64,000 bases of DNA, taken from the NCBI GenBank assembly GCA_018650445.1, contig JABIFX010000084.1, positions 17,774-81,773 on the forward strand, written 5' to 3'. Positions within the stretch are counted from its first letter, which is position 1. Each line of letters opens with the position of its first letter. The notes below the pieces were generated by a model. It searched no databases. It was not told where the DNA came from and saw only the letters and a program-made list of their open reading frames with translations. Source of the stretch: Fidelibacterota bacterium (GTDB lineage Bacteria; Fidelibacterota; UBA8477; JABMPR01). Both the position numbers and the translations under genes were made by a program. Shown here piece after piece: positions 8,434 through 17,739 of this stretch.

Positions 8434-9651
8434 ATGCAAAGACTTATTGGATTTCTGGGCATTGCAGCCATTCTGGGTATCGCCTACCTCATGTCAAACA
8501 ATCGCAAGGCCATTAATTATCGCATAGTTTACTGGGGCTTGGGTCTCCAAATCACCTTTGCCATCTTCATTCTGGCGACACCTATAGGCAAACCAGTCTT
8601 CATGTTTTTAGATAAAGCCATCAATAAACTACTTTCATTTTCAGATGAGGGTGCGGAATTCCTCTTTGGAGCTCTGGCTATCAGTCCTGGCCAAGAGAAC
8701 AGTTTGGGATTCTTTTTTGCATTCCAGATTCTCCCCACCATTATTTTCTTCTCTGCTTTCATGGCAATTCTCTACCACATAGGTCTCATGCAGTTCGTCG
8801 TCAAACACATTGCCAGGGCTATGCAGAAAACTATGGGAACCAGCGGTTCTGAAACGCTTTCTGCCTCTGGTAATATTTTTGTAGGTCAAACCGAAGCCCC
8901 GCTCTTGATCCGCCCATTCATTAAAACTATGACTAAAAGTGAACTTACGGCTGTCATGACGGGTGGCTTTGCCACGATGGCCGGTGGAGTATTAGCGATC
9001 TATGCCAAATGGCTCACAGATATCCCAAATATAGCAGGACATCTCATGGCTGCTTCAGTGATGAGTGCACCTGCTGCCCTGGTTCTGGCGAAAATCATCT
9101 ATCCTGAGGTTGAAGATTCTCCTACTGCCGGTGGTAAAATGGTTAAAATGAAGAAAGTAGAAGGCAATGTAATGGAGTCGATTGCCAATGGTACCTCCGA
9201 CGGTATGAGGCTTGCAGCCAATGTTGGTGCTATGCTCATAGCTATTTTCGCCCTTGTTGCAGCTGCAAATTTCGCACTCGGCATGTTTGGTCTTAGCATT
9301 GAGCAAATTTTGGGTTGGGTTTTCGCTCCACTGGCATTTCTTATGGGTGTCCCCTATGCAGATATTTTTTCGGTGGGACAATTGATGGGCGAAAAAATAG
9401 TGTTAACCGAACTAATTGCTTATGGGCATCTCCAGGAAATGACTGGTCAACTGAGTGAAAAATCCATGATCATCAGTTCATATGCATTATGTGGTTTTGC
9501 TAATTTTGCCTCAATTGGCATCCAAATTGGTGGCATAGGGTCTTTAGCTCCAGAACGGCGTGGAGATCTTTCTAAGCTAGCAGGGAAAGCTCTGATCGGT
9601 GGCGCTTTGGCTTCCTGGTTGACTGCTACAATTGCAGGAATAATGATTTAG
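8434..9651 (+). CDS. nupC: Concentrative nucleoside transporter (CNT/NupC family)
   Basis: A 405-residue inner-membrane symporter importing nucleosides with H+ or Na+. It has about ten hydrophobic segments and the diagnostic CNT motifs: GQTEAPLLIRPF in the first half, TGGFATMAGGVLAIY in the middle and a GFANFASIGIQIGGIG segment near the end. The length is normal for bacterial NupC. The gene begins 3 bases after tdk, so the transporter probably feeds the salvage enzymes encoded upstream. Substrate preference (pyrimidine or purine) cannot be read from the sequence. Confidence 0.94.
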   Translation: MQRLIGFLGIAAILGIAYLMSNNRKAINYRIVYWGLGLQITFAIFILATPIGKPVFMFLDKAINKLLSFSDEGAEFLFGALAISPGQENSLGFFFAFQILPTIIFFSAFMAILYHIGLMQFVVKHIARAMQKTMGTSGSETLSASGNIFVGQTEAPLLIRPFIKTMTKSELTAVMTGGFATMAGGVLAIYAKWLTDIPNIAGHLMAASVMSAPAALVLAKIIYPEVEDSPTAGGKMVKMKKVEGNVMESIANGTSDGMRLAANVGAMLIAIFALVAAANFALGMFGLSIEQILGWVFAPLAFLMGVPYADIFSVGQLMGEKIVLTELIAYGHLQEMTGQLSEKSMIISSYALCGFANFASIGIQIGGIGSLAPERRGDLSKLAGKALIGGALASWLTATIAGIMI

Positions 9652-9724
9652 GCGATTCTTTTGCCGATGAGGCGTTTCAGGCACAAAATTTGTTAGAGTT
9701 TATATAAACGGAGAAAAAACTAAC

Positions 9725-10366
9725 ATGCGCATCATTATTTTAGGCCCCCCCGGAGCGGGCAAGGGAACCCAGGCTAAACTCATTGTAAAAGATTTTCAGA
9801 TCCAACAGCTCTCCACTGGTGACTTGCTACGCGAAAACCGTCAACGGAATACCCCATTAGGTCAAGCCGCCCAGAGTTTTATGGATGGTGGCAATCTGGT
9901 ACCTGATGACGTCATTCTGGGCATGGTTGCAGATGAATTTCGAAAACCTGAGCTCAAACCTGGTTATATCCTGGATGGTTTTCCTCGAACCTGTCCGCAG
10001 GCCAAAGGTCTGGATCAACTCTTAGAGGACCGAGGACTGGCTCTGGATCACGTACTCGTCCTGGAAGTTCCTGATTCTGAATTGGTGCGTCGTCTTACTG
10101 CCAGAAGATCTTGCTCAGAGTGTGGTCATATTTATAACATGGTATTTAATCCTCCCGCTGCGGAAGGAGTTTGTGATCATGATGGCAGCCCCTTGATTCA
10201 TCGTTCAGATGATACCGAGGAAACTGTGGTTAACAGACTTGAAGTCTACAAAAAACAGACAAAACCTCTCATAGATCACTATCAACCTCAAGGTGTTGTG
10301 AGACATATTGATGGCACCGGAGATATGCAGGATATTTACCAACGTATCCTGACCGTATTGAAGTAG
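9725..10366 (+). CDS. adk: Adenylate kinase
   Basis: Catalyses ATP + AMP = 2 ADP in the cytosol. The 213-residue product has the P-loop GPPGAGKGTQ at 7-16, the AMP-site STGDLLR and DGFPRT motifs, and a long LID domain carrying a zinc site C-x2-C-x16-C-x2-D. The metal-binding LID is common in Gram-positive and FCB enzymes. AACGGAGAAAAAACTAAC provides a clear ribosome binding site for the ATG at 9725. It is followed after 2 bases by coaE. Confidence 0.97.
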   Translation: MRIIILGPPGAGKGTQAKLIVKDFQIQQLSTGDLLRENRQRNTPLGQAAQSFMDGGNLVPDDVILGMVADEFRKPELKPGYILDGFPRTCPQAKGLDQLLEDRGLALDHVLVLEVPDSELVRRLTARRSCSECGHIYNMVFNPPAAEGVCDHDGSPLIHRSDDTEETVVNRLEVYKKQTKPLIDHYQPQGVVRHIDGTGDMQDIYQRILTVLK

Positions 10367-10368
10367 AT

Positions 10369-10962
10369 ATGTATATCCTCGGGGTTACCGGAAATATCGG
10401 TTCGGGTAAGAGCACGGTCAGCGATCGTCTTGTCCATCATGGAGCTGTCGTATCCCACTCCGACCCCCTGGCAAAAGAAATCCTGAGAAACGATCCTGAA
10501 ATTTTAGCCAGTCTGGCCCAGAGATTCGGTACAGATATCCTCAATGAAGCTGGTATCCTTCAAAAACATATTCTAGCCGAGAGAGCTTTTAGCACCCGGG
10601 ATGATCAACTTTTCTTGAATCATCTTATTCACCCTGAAGTTCGTAGAATTACCCTGGATCGTATAGAGATCGCACGATCTCAGGGAAAACCCTTATTTGT
10701 GGTGGATGCCCCACTGCTATTTGAAGCCCATGCAGATAGCATTACCGACGGTGTATTGGTTGTCGTAGCAGAACGCATGTTTAGAGAGGGACGGGTGGAA
10801 AGGCGTAGTAGCATTTCCAAAGTTGATTTTGAACGACGAGATGCCCTTCAAATGCCCATCGATGAGAAAATCCGCAGAGCTGATTATGTTATCAACAATG
10901 ATGGTACCTTGATTGAACTATTAGCGAAAGTGGATGTTTTTTACAAGGAACTCAAGATTTAA
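10369..10962 (+). CDS. coaE: Dephospho-CoA kinase
   Basis: Last step of coenzyme A synthesis: phosphorylation of the 3'-hydroxyl of dephospho-CoA. The 197-residue product opens with the P-loop GNIGSGKSTV and contains the HP.VR and DAPLLFEA blocks of the CoaE family. It starts 2 bases after the adk stop, so the two are likely translated from one message. The last 11 bases overlap the 3' end of the convergent dGTPase gene. Confidence 0.95.
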   Translation: MYILGVTGNIGSGKSTVSDRLVHHGAVVSHSDPLAKEILRNDPEILASLAQRFGTDILNEAGILQKHILAERAFSTRDDQLFLNHLIHPEVRRITLDRIEIARSQGKPLFVVDAPLLFEAHADSITDGVLVVVAERMFREGRVERRSSISKVDFERRDALQMPIDEKIRRADYVINNDGTLIELLAKVDVFYKELKI

Positions 10963-12184
10963 GATAGGAGTGGAGCCGAATTGCATGGTTGTCGGTCATT
11001 CCTGCCACAAAATCACAAATCATGCGCATTTTCTGATTCTCATCAAAATCACCTGAAATCCCCGTAGGTAAGGGTAGAGGTTCAAGAACGCCCCGCTTCT
11101 CAAAAACCACATCTCGATAATAAAGAAATAATTCTTCAAGAATTTCCACACCTTTTGATTCTGGGATTTTCACATAATCTGAATTGTATATCAGATTATA
11201 GTTCAAGGCTCTCAGGGCCATCAATTCAGAATGAGATTCCTCTGCCATCTTAAGCACATATTTGTATCGGGGGATGGCAATAAAGGGCTCATTTGCTAAC
11301 TCAATGGAAATTGAATAAATCCAGCGACCGATGAGCCCGGCGATAAAGCGTGACATCGGGAACTGATTTCTAAGTACCTGATCCACTTCCGATCGGATTT
11401 TCTTGCTGACCTCAGGATATTGACTATTCCAGAATTGCTCTACCTGCTCAGGTGTTAGCAAACTCTGCTTTACACCATCGAATAAATCAGAAGTTGTGTA
11501 GGCGATATCATCTGAGAGATCCATGATGGCACATTCAATTGGTCGAACCTGAGTTCCACTTTGAGCTAATTTGTCTAAACGTTGGTCATGATGAACCCAG
11601 GATAAAATTTCCTGTTGCTCAGGGTAAAGAAATTTAGCGCCGTTCTGTGTATTTTCCTTACCGACGATTTTATATTTCAAAATACTATCCAAACAGGCAC
11701 GGGTAGCCTGCATGCCAGCATTGGTGTAGGATCGGCGATCACCCCTTACAATATCAGTCAGGATACGCAAGGATTGCGCATTGCCCTCAAACCCACCCCA
11801 GTTATCCATGAGTTCGTTTAATCGGGACTCTCCCTTATGACCAATAGGTGGATTTCCCAGATCATGAGCCAGACAAGCTGCTTCTACTAAAGCAGAATCA
11901 ATCTCATAATCTACCGTCAGCATCTCGGAACTTCTATTGAGATAGTTCACGACGGATCGCCCAATCTGGGCTACTTCGATGGAATGGGTCAAACGGGTTC
12001 GGTATTGGTCAGATTGTCCGGTGACATAAACCTGGGTTTTTCCCTGAAGACGGCGAAAGGCTGTTGAATGAATTATCCTGTCTCGATCTATTTCAAAGGC
12101 ATTGCGATATTCATTTTCAGGGAGATGACGTTCCCCGATAGATTCACAATCCCAATCTGTGTAGAAAGTATTTTTTAATATCAT
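10952..12184 (-). CDS. dgt: dGTP triphosphohydrolase (HD domain)
   Basis: Hydrolyses dGTP to deoxyguanosine and triphosphate, or acts on several dNTPs in the broader dNTPase class. The 410-residue product carries RRLQGKTQV, the metal-binding TRLTHSIEV (His67) and LAHDLGNPPIGHKGE (His107, Asp108) and a later DLSDDIAYTTSD. Together these form the HD-domain metal site of the Dgt family. There is no membrane segment. It is convergent with coaE (11-base overlap) and 78 bases downstream of the Xer recombinase gene. Such enzymes keep dNTP pools in check and can limit phage replication. Confidence 0.93.
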   Translation of the reverse strand: MILKNTFYTDWDCESIGERHLPENEYRNAFEIDRDRIIHSTAFRRLQGKTQVYVTGQSDQYRTRLTHSIEVAQIGRSVVNYLNRSSEMLTVDYEIDSALVEAACLAHDLGNPPIGHKGESRLNELMDNWGGFEGNAQSLRILTDIVRGDRRSYTNAGMQATRACLDSILKYKIVGKENTQNGAKFLYPEQQEILSWVHHDQRLDKLAQSGTQVRPIECAIMDLSDDIAYTTSDLFDGVKQSLLTPEQVEQFWNSQYPEVSKKIRSEVDQVLRNQFPMSRFIAGLIGRWIYSISIELANEPFIAIPRYKYVLKMAEESHSELMALRALNYNLIYNSDYVKIPESKGVEILEELFLYYRDVVFEKRGVLEPLPLPTGISGDFDENQKMRMICDFVAGMTDNHAIRLHSYLKS

Positions 12185-12262
12185 AGAATCAAAATAAACG
12201 AGAAATTGCCAGCTACCAAAGGATTAGCATCGACCAACTTTGCTGGAGAATGAGCCTTTTAG

Positions 12263-13186
12263 CTATTTACGACGGGCCCTTGGATGGAAACTGCTGTGGA
12301 CTTCTTTGAGATAAGTGCTATCAAGATGAGTATATATCTGCGTCGTTGAAATATCAACATGACCCAACATTTCCTGTACAATTCGGAGATCAGCTCCCCC
12401 TTCAAGCAAATGGGTGGCAAAGGAATGTCGGAATGTGTGCGGACTAACCGGCTTATTTAGATCTGCCTTTTCAGCCAGCTTTTTGAGAACAAACCAGATA
12501 CCCTTACGTTGTAATTGTTTGCCCTTATTGTTCAGGAAGAGAATACCCTCATTGAAGTATCCCTTTTCCAGCGACGGCCTGCCATGTTCAATGTATTCAA
12601 TCAACCATTTCTTAGCTTCACCACCCAGGGGAACGATTCTTTCCTTATTTCCCTTGCCCCTGATAAGTATAAGGTCATCGTCGATAAGGATCTGTTCCAG
12701 AGTCATGTCACATACTTCGGATACCCGCATTCCCGCTGCATACATGAGTTCAAACATGGCCCTGTCACGCAACCCCAGGGCTGTCTCAGTGTCTATGGTC
12801 TCCAGCAGAAGTTCGATATCTTCAAAATTTAGAATTTTGGGTAGACTGGCAGGCAGTTTTGGAGAATCCAAAAATTGAGTGGGATCTTCAGTGAGGTGTC
12901 CCTCCATAACTAAAAACTTGTAATAAGCCCTGAGGGATGAAAAATGACGGGAAACACTGGTTTCAGCCATTTTTCGTTTCTTTAAAACACGCGCATAGTC
13001 AATGAGTATTTGATGATCCACCTTACCTGGTGAACTAATTTTTAGTGAAGCTAAAAACTCCCAGAAATCTGCGAGATCATCAAGATATGCGGCCTGTGTG
13101 TTTTTTGCCAGATTGCGTTCAATCCGAAGATAGTTTAAGAAATCCTGGAGAAATTGTTCGGACCTAGTCATGGGAGAATATAGCAT
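12263..13186 (-). CDS. Tyrosine recombinase, XerC/XerD type
   Basis: A 307-residue site-specific recombinase that should resolve chromosome dimers at dif. The N-terminal SAM-like core-binding domain (about 8-95) is followed by the catalytic domain. All six active residues are visible: Arg154 (AGMRVSE), Lys178 (GKGNKER), His250 and Arg253 (HTFRHSF), His276 (GHVDIS) and Tyr285 (QIYTH). The length and the motif spacing fit Xer proteins rather than phage integrases, and no attachment-site repeats or phage genes are nearby. Which of XerC or XerD it is cannot be decided here. Neither the ATG at 13186 nor the one at 13171 has a strong ribosome binding site. Confidence 0.9.
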   Translation of the reverse strand: MLYSPMTRSEQFLQDFLNYLRIERNLAKNTQAAYLDDLADFWEFLASLKISSPGKVDHQILIDYARVLKKRKMAETSVSRHFSSLRAYYKFLVMEGHLTEDPTQFLDSPKLPASLPKILNFEDIELLLETIDTETALGLRDRAMFELMYAAGMRVSEVCDMTLEQILIDDDLILIRGKGNKERIVPLGGEAKKWLIEYIEHGRPSLEKGYFNEGILFLNNKGKQLQRKGIWFVLKKLAEKADLNKPVSPHTFRHSFATHLLEGGADLRIVQEMLGHVDISTTQIYTHLDSTYLKEVHSSFHPRARRK

Positions 13187-13277
13187 AGGTAATATCTAAA
13201 TCCTCACATCGTCAGTCAGAGCGAGGATGCAAAGACTATGTTTCAACCTGATTTACAATTTGAGTGAGGTGTTTCCC

Positions 13278-13291
13278 TCTGTGTACACAGA
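13278..13291. repeat. 14-bp perfect palindrome TCTGTGTACACAGA
   Basis: This lies in the gap between the 3' end of the GGGP-synthase gene and the start of the Xer recombinase gene, both on the minus strand. The symmetry suits a dimeric repressor site or a short hairpin, but no partner copy was noticed, so its role is open. Confidence 0.35.
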
Positions 13292-13304
13292 AATTCTGGA
13301 GGAG

Positions 13305-14048
13305 TTAGCTCTTGTGAATGGCTTTGGCAAAAGCTTCCATGAGATGGGAATTATCAGGATTTTCCAGAACATTGCCTGTCACCACAAATGAAGCGCCTGC
13401 TTTCACAAGTGCTCCAGCCACTTCTGGAGTATGGATGCCACCGCCCACGATAACAGGAACATCGGTGTAACTGGTAACTGCTTTTACCATCTGGGGTGTG
13501 ACTGAATATTTGGCACCGCTCCCGGCCTCCAGATAGATGAATTTGAAACCTAAATAGTCAGCTGCCAATGCATGAGCAATAGCGATCTCATCCTTATCCC
13601 TGGGGATAGGTTTTGATCCACTCACAAATTCTGCGGTGGTAACTCGCCCACTCTCGATGAGCATATAAGCAGTTGAAATGGGCTCAAGACCTAAGTGCCG
13701 AACCGCTGGCGCAGCCTGTACCTGATCACCAATAAGAAACTGTGGGTTGCGGCCACTGATAACCGAGAGATAAAATACCGCATCAACATGTGGAGATAAC
13801 TGATTCACGTTTCCGGGAAAAAGAATAACTGGGAGTGTAGCTATCTCCTGGATGCGCTTCATCATCTGCTGTTCACCTTCACCAAGCGTGAGTGAATTGC
13901 CAACCATGATCCCATCAGCACCCGATACATTGATCTTATTAATGAATAATTCTAATTCATCAATATCCCAGCGGTCGGGATCAACCAGCACTAGATATCC
14001 GGCACCCTTTGATGCTTTGGTTTCCAACAGATGTTCAAAAACACTCAA
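13305..14048 (-). CDS. Geranylgeranylglyceryl/heptaprenylglyceryl phosphate synthase family (GGGPS/PcrB)
   Basis: A 247-residue TIM-barrel prenyltransferase that joins a polyprenyl diphosphate to sn-glycerol-1-phosphate. In archaea this is the first committed ether-lipid step. Family blocks seen are LVDPDRWD near the N-terminus, GADGIMVGNS, LFPGN, a YLEAGSGA phosphate-site loop and VGGGIHTPE....VVTGN at the C-terminus. The length matches the group II bacterial/archaeal members. It starts with TTG at 14048 (AAAGGA lies about nine bases upstream), and that TTG overlaps the TGA of gcvPA, so translation is probably coupled. Prenyl chain length and actual product cannot be read from sequence. Confidence 0.9.
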   Translation of the reverse strand: MSVFEHLLETKASKGAGYLVLVDPDRWDIDELELFINKINVSGADGIMVGNSLTLGEGEQQMMKRIQEIATLPVILFPGNVNQLSPHVDAVFYLSVISGRNPQFLIGDQVQAAPAVRHLGLEPISTAYMLIESGRVTTAEFVSGSKPIPRDKDEIAIAHALAADYLGFKFIYLEAGSGAKYSVTPQMVKAVTSYTDVPVIVGGGIHTPEVAGALVKAGASFVVTGNVLENPDNSHLMEAFAKAIHKS

Positions 14049-15388
14049 ATCGTATATCCTTTCAGGAAAGCAACCAAATCATCCATTTCTTGCTTGCTGC
14101 GTTTTTCTGTGACTGCTACGAGGAGCAGATTTTCTGAATTTCGTTCAAACTGACTCAGGGCAATACCTGGGAAAAAGCCTGCCTCAGTTGCCTTGGAAAT
14201 CAGGATTTTCGAGCTTCCGGGTACTTCAACCACAAATTCGTTAAAAAAGTACTCTGTTTTTACCGAAAACCCAGCCAGAATATTGATGGCATCTGCAAGA
14301 TAATGAGCTTTTTGAGTACTCAGTTCAGCGACTCGCTTCATGCCATTCTTGCCTAGAGTGGACATATAGATACAGGCCGCCAACGCGTTCAGTCCCTGAT
14401 TTGTACAAATATTAGATGTGGCTTTTTCTCGGCGAATATCCTGTTCTCTGGTACGGAGTACCATAACAAATGCTCGGTTTCCATTTACATCGATGCTTTC
14501 ACCGGCGATACGACCTGGGACCTTACGAATCAGCGGTTCCTTGACGGCCATAAAGCCAAGATATGGACCACCAAAGCTCAGATGATTGCCCAGAGACTGG
14601 CCCTCTCCTACTGCAATATCAACACCCAGCTCCCCAGGTGCTTCCAACAGATTGAGGCTGATAGGATTAACCACTGCAATAAGCTGAATCTTCTTGTCTT
14701 CGATACTTTCCTTAATGGCTGCCAAATCTTCAAGACCACCATAAAAATTGGGATTCTGAATCACAACACCTGCAATATCAGCATTCAGTCGATCAGACAG
14801 TGAATGCAGGGACGTGACGCCTTCATCCAGATCAACAAACTCAAATTCCAACCCCTGATAATGGGCATATGTTATGGCAATATCGATGTAGACGGGATTC
14901 ACACTTTTTGAAATTATAATTTTTTTACGACGAGTATGACGCGCTGCCAGTAGGCATGCCTCTGCCATGGCACTGGCGCCATCATACATGGAGGAATTAG
15001 CCAGGTCCATACCTGTGAGTTCACAGATCATGGATTGATATTCATACATAGCCTGCAGGGTACCCTGAGATACTTCGGCCTGATACGGTGTATAGGCTGT
15101 ATAGAATTCTGAGCGGCTGATTAAAACATCTACAACATGGGGAATAAAGTGATCATAGCTACCCCCTCCCAGAAAAGAGACATGGGAAGCAGTACTGGCA
15201 TCTCTGGATAGAATCTGCAGTACGTCTTGTTTATGTTCAATCTCTGATTTTGCAGGAGGCAAGGGAAGATCACCCTCGAAGCGCAGGGCTTTAGGGATAC
15301 TGTCCAAGAGCTCTTCAAAAGAGGTGATTCCCACCTCATTAAGCATCTTCAACTGTTCTTCCTCAGTGTTGGGTATGTACTGGTGCAT
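14045..15388 (-). CDS. gcvPA: Glycine dehydrogenase (decarboxylating) subunit 1, P-protein alpha
   Basis: N-terminal half of the split P-protein of the glycine cleavage system, which decarboxylates glycine and passes the aminomethyl group to the lipoyl arm of GcvH. The 447-residue product has the opening MHQYIPNTEEE, the block FLGGGSYDHFIP, and SMYDGASAMAEA, all typical of the GcvPA subunit. The PLP lysine sits on the other subunit (GcvPB), and neither gcvPB nor gcvT is in this window. The gene is 10 bases downstream of gcvH, and its stop overlaps the TTG start of the GGGP synthase gene. Confidence 0.95.
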   Translation of the reverse strand: MHQYIPNTEEEQLKMLNEVGITSFEELLDSIPKALRFEGDLPLPPAKSEIEHKQDVLQILSRDASTASHVSFLGGGSYDHFIPHVVDVLISRSEFYTAYTPYQAEVSQGTLQAMYEYQSMICELTGMDLANSSMYDGASAMAEACLLAARHTRRKKIIISKSVNPVYIDIAITYAHYQGLEFEFVDLDEGVTSLHSLSDRLNADIAGVVIQNPNFYGGLEDLAAIKESIEDKKIQLIAVVNPISLNLLEAPGELGVDIAVGEGQSLGNHLSFGGPYLGFMAVKEPLIRKVPGRIAGESIDVNGNRAFVMVLRTREQDIRREKATSNICTNQGLNALAACIYMSTLGKNGMKRVAELSTQKAHYLADAINILAGFSVKTEYFFNEFVVEVPGSSKILISKATEAGFFPGIALSQFERNSENLLLVAVTEKRSKQEMDDLVAFLKGYTI

Positions 15389-15398
15389 AATCGTCCTA

Positions 15399-15776
15399 TC
15401 AGGAAATGCTGGCGATATATTCCTCGGCAGACAAACAGCTATCTAATTCAGAAGCATTGCTCATCTTAACTTTGAGAATCCACCCCTCGCCATAGGCATC
15501 CTGATTAATTAATTCTGACGTGTCGTCAAGTTGCTCATTCACTGCCTCAATACTCCCACCTAGAGGTAGAAAAAGATCAGCAACCGTTTTTACGGCTTCG
15601 ATGGTGGCGGCAACATCACCCTTTTCAAATTCTTCATCAACACCTGGCAGCTCAACAAAAACAACATCACCAAGTTCACCCTGGGCATAGTCGGTGATAC
15701 CAATAATGGCGGAATCACCTTCAACACGAATCCATTCATGGTCACTGGTGTATTGGAGCTCTGCTGGTACGTTCAT
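15399..15776 (-). CDS. gcvH: Glycine cleavage system H protein
   Basis: A small lipoyl-carrier protein that shuttles the aminomethyl intermediate between P, T and L proteins. The 125-residue product has the family opening LQYTSDHEWI, the GITDYAQ.ELGD block and the lipoylation motif EAVKTVADL with Lys63 as the attachment site. The length is normal. GAGGAGAG lies just upstream of the ATG. It is the first gene of the gcvH-gcvPA-GGGPS run. I looked in the 135-base upstream gap for a glycine riboswitch and did not see one. Confidence 0.96.
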   Translation of the reverse strand: MNVPAELQYTSDHEWIRVEGDSAIIGITDYAQGELGDVVFVELPGVDEEFEKGDVAATIEAVKTVADLFLPLGGSIEAVNEQLDDTSELINQDAYGEGWILKVKMSNASELDSCLSAEEYIASIS

Positions 15777-15844
15777 ATTTCTCTCTCCTCGATCATATCA
15801 ATTCTATAAAACTCTCAAAAATTACGAATAACACCTGAACAGCA

Positions 15845-15877
15845 AAAATCCCGCCGAACCTACGATTCAAAACGGGA
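15845..15877 (-). terminator. Probable terminator after accC
   Basis: Read on the minus strand, TCCCG and CGGGA pair around an inner GAA/TTC stem and are followed by TTTTTG. This suits termination of the efp-accB-accC message before gcvH. The stem is short, so confidence is moderate. Confidence 0.45.
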
Positions 15878-15911
15878 CAAAATTATCCAGATAATTTGCG
15901 ACCAAATTCCA

Positions 15912-17267
15912 TTATTCACGACTCGAGTCATATTTAAATGACTCAAGAAAATGTGTGTCAAAATTGCCTGCCTGAATCTGGTCGTTCTCAAGTAATTGAA
16001 TATGGAAGGGGATGGTTGTCTTGGGTCCTTCGATAATGAATTCCTTCAAGGCGCCCAGCATCCGTTCAATGGCTTCTTTTCTGTCACGACCATGAACAAC
16101 CAGCTTTGCCAGCATAGAATCGTAATGAGGAGGAATTTGGTAACCGCTATATATATGGCTATCCACACGAACTCCGCGACCACCAGGAAAATGGACACTT
16201 TCAATAAATAAGGGAGAAGGTCGGAAATTTAGGGCAGGATCTTCAGCATTGATACGACACTCAATGGAGTGTCCCCTCAATTTCATTGTCTTCAGGAAGG
16301 CTGGTAATTCCCCACCAGCATGACAGGCGATTTGTTCCTTGACGATGTCAACCCCCGTCACTTCCTCAGAGACGGTGTGTTCAACCTGAATTCGGGTGTT
16401 CATTTCCATGAAATAGAATTTGCCGTGTTTATCCAGTAAAAATTCAATGGTTCCAGCGCCAACGTAGTTCACGCGTTTCGCACCGGCTACAGCCGCTTCA
16501 CCCATTTCGCGTCTTAATTCTTCGGAGACAACGGGCGATGGAGATTCTTCCAATAATTTTTGATGACGTCTTTGGATTGAGCATTCGCGTTCACCCAGGG
16601 AATACACATTACCATGTGAATCACCCAGGAGTTGGACTTCGATGTGACGCGGATTTTCAATATATTTTTCCAGATATAATCCATCATTGCCAAATGCAGT
16701 GCCAGATTCTGCCTGAGCCATACCATAAAATTTGGCTACATCTTCAGATCTGTAGACAACTCGCATTCCACGTCCGCCACCACCAGCTGTGGCCTTAAGG
16801 ATAACAGGGTAGCCCATTTCGTCAGCCATTTTTCTAGCTTCCCCAGCCGAGCTTAATATTCCCTGGCTACCAGGAATCACAGGAACTCCAGCAGCTTTCA
16901 TGGTTTCTTTGGCAGATGCTTTGTCACCCATTGCATCGATCATATCACCATCAGGACCGATAAAATCAATATTGTGTTTTTTGCACATATTGGCAAAATC
17001 AGCGCTTTCAGCAAGAAATCCATATCCAGGATGAATAGCATCAGCATTGGTCACTTCAGCGGCAGTGAGAATCGCCTGGGTGTTCAAATAACTAAGCTTG
17101 GATGGCCCTGGACCAATACATACGGCCTCATCGGCAAATTTTGTGTGGAGGGATAGTTCATCAGCCTCTGAATAAACGGCTACACTACTGATACCAACTT
17201 CACGACAGGCTCGAATCACGCGTAAGGCGATTTCACCACGGTTAGCGATGAGTATTTTTTTATACAT
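15912..17267 (-). CDS. accC: Acetyl-CoA carboxylase, biotin carboxylase subunit
   Basis: Carboxylates the biotin arm of AccB with bicarbonate and ATP, feeding malonyl-CoA to fatty acid synthesis. The 451-residue product shows the N-terminal [14 protein letters not shown] block, the ATP-grasp glycine loop GGGGRGMR, the [13 protein letters not shown] segment and the catalytic [14 protein letters not shown] block, with a normal family length. It starts 9 bases after accB, within the efp-accB-accC cluster. Confidence 0.97.
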   Translation of the reverse strand: MYKKILIANRGEIALRVIRACREVGISSVAVYSEADELSLHTKFADEAVCIGPGPSKLSYLNTQAILTAAEVTNADAIHPGYGFLAESADFANMCKKHNIDFIGPDGDMIDAMGDKASAKETMKAAGVPVIPGSQGILSSAGEARKMADEMGYPVILKATAGGGGRGMRVVYRSEDVAKFYGMAQAESGTAFGNDGLYLEKYIENPRHIEVQLLGDSHGNVYSLGERECSIQRRHQKLLEESPSPVVSEELRREMGEAAVAGAKRVNYVGAGTIEFLLDKHGKFYFMEMNTRIQVEHTVSEEVTGVDIVKEQIACHAGGELPAFLKTMKLRGHSIECRINAEDPALNFRPSPLFIESVHFPGGRGVRVDSHIYSGYQIPPHYDSMLAKLVVHGRDRKEAIERMLGALKEFIIEGPKTTIPFHIQLLENDQIQAGNFDTHFLESFKYDSSRE

Positions 17268-17276
17268 AATTTTTTA

Positions 17277-17726
17277 TCAAGGTTCTATGAGAAAGAGAGT
17301 CTGACCATATTCAACAGGCTGGGCATTTTCAATCTGGATATCAAGAATGACTCCAGATACTTCCGCCTCGACCTCATTCATAATTTTCATGGCTTCAATG
17401 ATACAGAGAGTATCACCTTTTTTGACATGATCTCCGACTTTAATAAAGGGATCTACCTCAGGTGATGGTGACCGATAGAAGGTACCTACCATGGGGGATT
17501 TAATAGCTACACCCTGGAGTGAACTCTCATCGTCAGCAGCCTCAGCTGGAGCTTGAGCAGGAGTAGCTGGCTGTGAGGGAGCTAGCACTCCGCCTGAGTT
17601 CTGGACCACAACATTCCCGCCCTGCCGGGAAACGCGAATCTTTTTGCCCCATTTACTAACTTCAATCTCTGATATGCTAGACTTTTCCAGTAATTCGATG
17701 AGTTGTTCTATGTCTTTAGTATTCAA
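17277..17726 (-). CDS. accB: Acetyl-CoA carboxylase, biotin carboxyl carrier protein
   Basis: A 149-residue carrier subunit. The C-terminal biotinyl domain has the canonical EAMKIMNEV with Lys114 as the biotinylation site, preceded by the [15 protein letters not shown] block. The N-terminal domain is joined by an Ala/Pro-rich linker (about 50-65). The frame opens with TTG at 17726, with AGGAG about ten bases upstream, and there is no ATG that would keep the N-terminal domain, so a TTG start is likely. The gene lies between efp (13 bases upstream) and accC. Confidence 0.95.
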   Translation of the reverse strand: MNTKDIEQLIELLEKSSISEIEVSKWGKKIRVSRQGGNVVVQNSGGVLAPSQPATPAQAPAEAADDESSLQGVAIKSPMVGTFYRSPSPEVDPFIKVGDHVKKGDTLCIIEAMKIMNEVEAEVSGVILDIQIENAQPVEYGQTLFLIEP

Positions 17727-17739
17727 AATAAAATTTCTC

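Noticed and set aside
12414-12878. Plus-strand open frame of 154 codons inside the Xer gene
   Set aside because: It is antisense to a clearly conserved recombinase with all catalytic residues; its translation is Ser/Arg-rich and low complexity, with no ribosome binding site.
12263-13186. Xer-type recombinase as integrase of a mobile element
   Set aside because: Size and motifs fit housekeeping XerC/D; flanking genes are housekeeping, and I see no att repeats, tRNA or phage genes.
15777-15911. Possible glycine riboswitch upstream of gcvH
   Set aside because: The gap is short, contains a likely terminator of accC, and shows no tandem aptamer-like conserved blocks.
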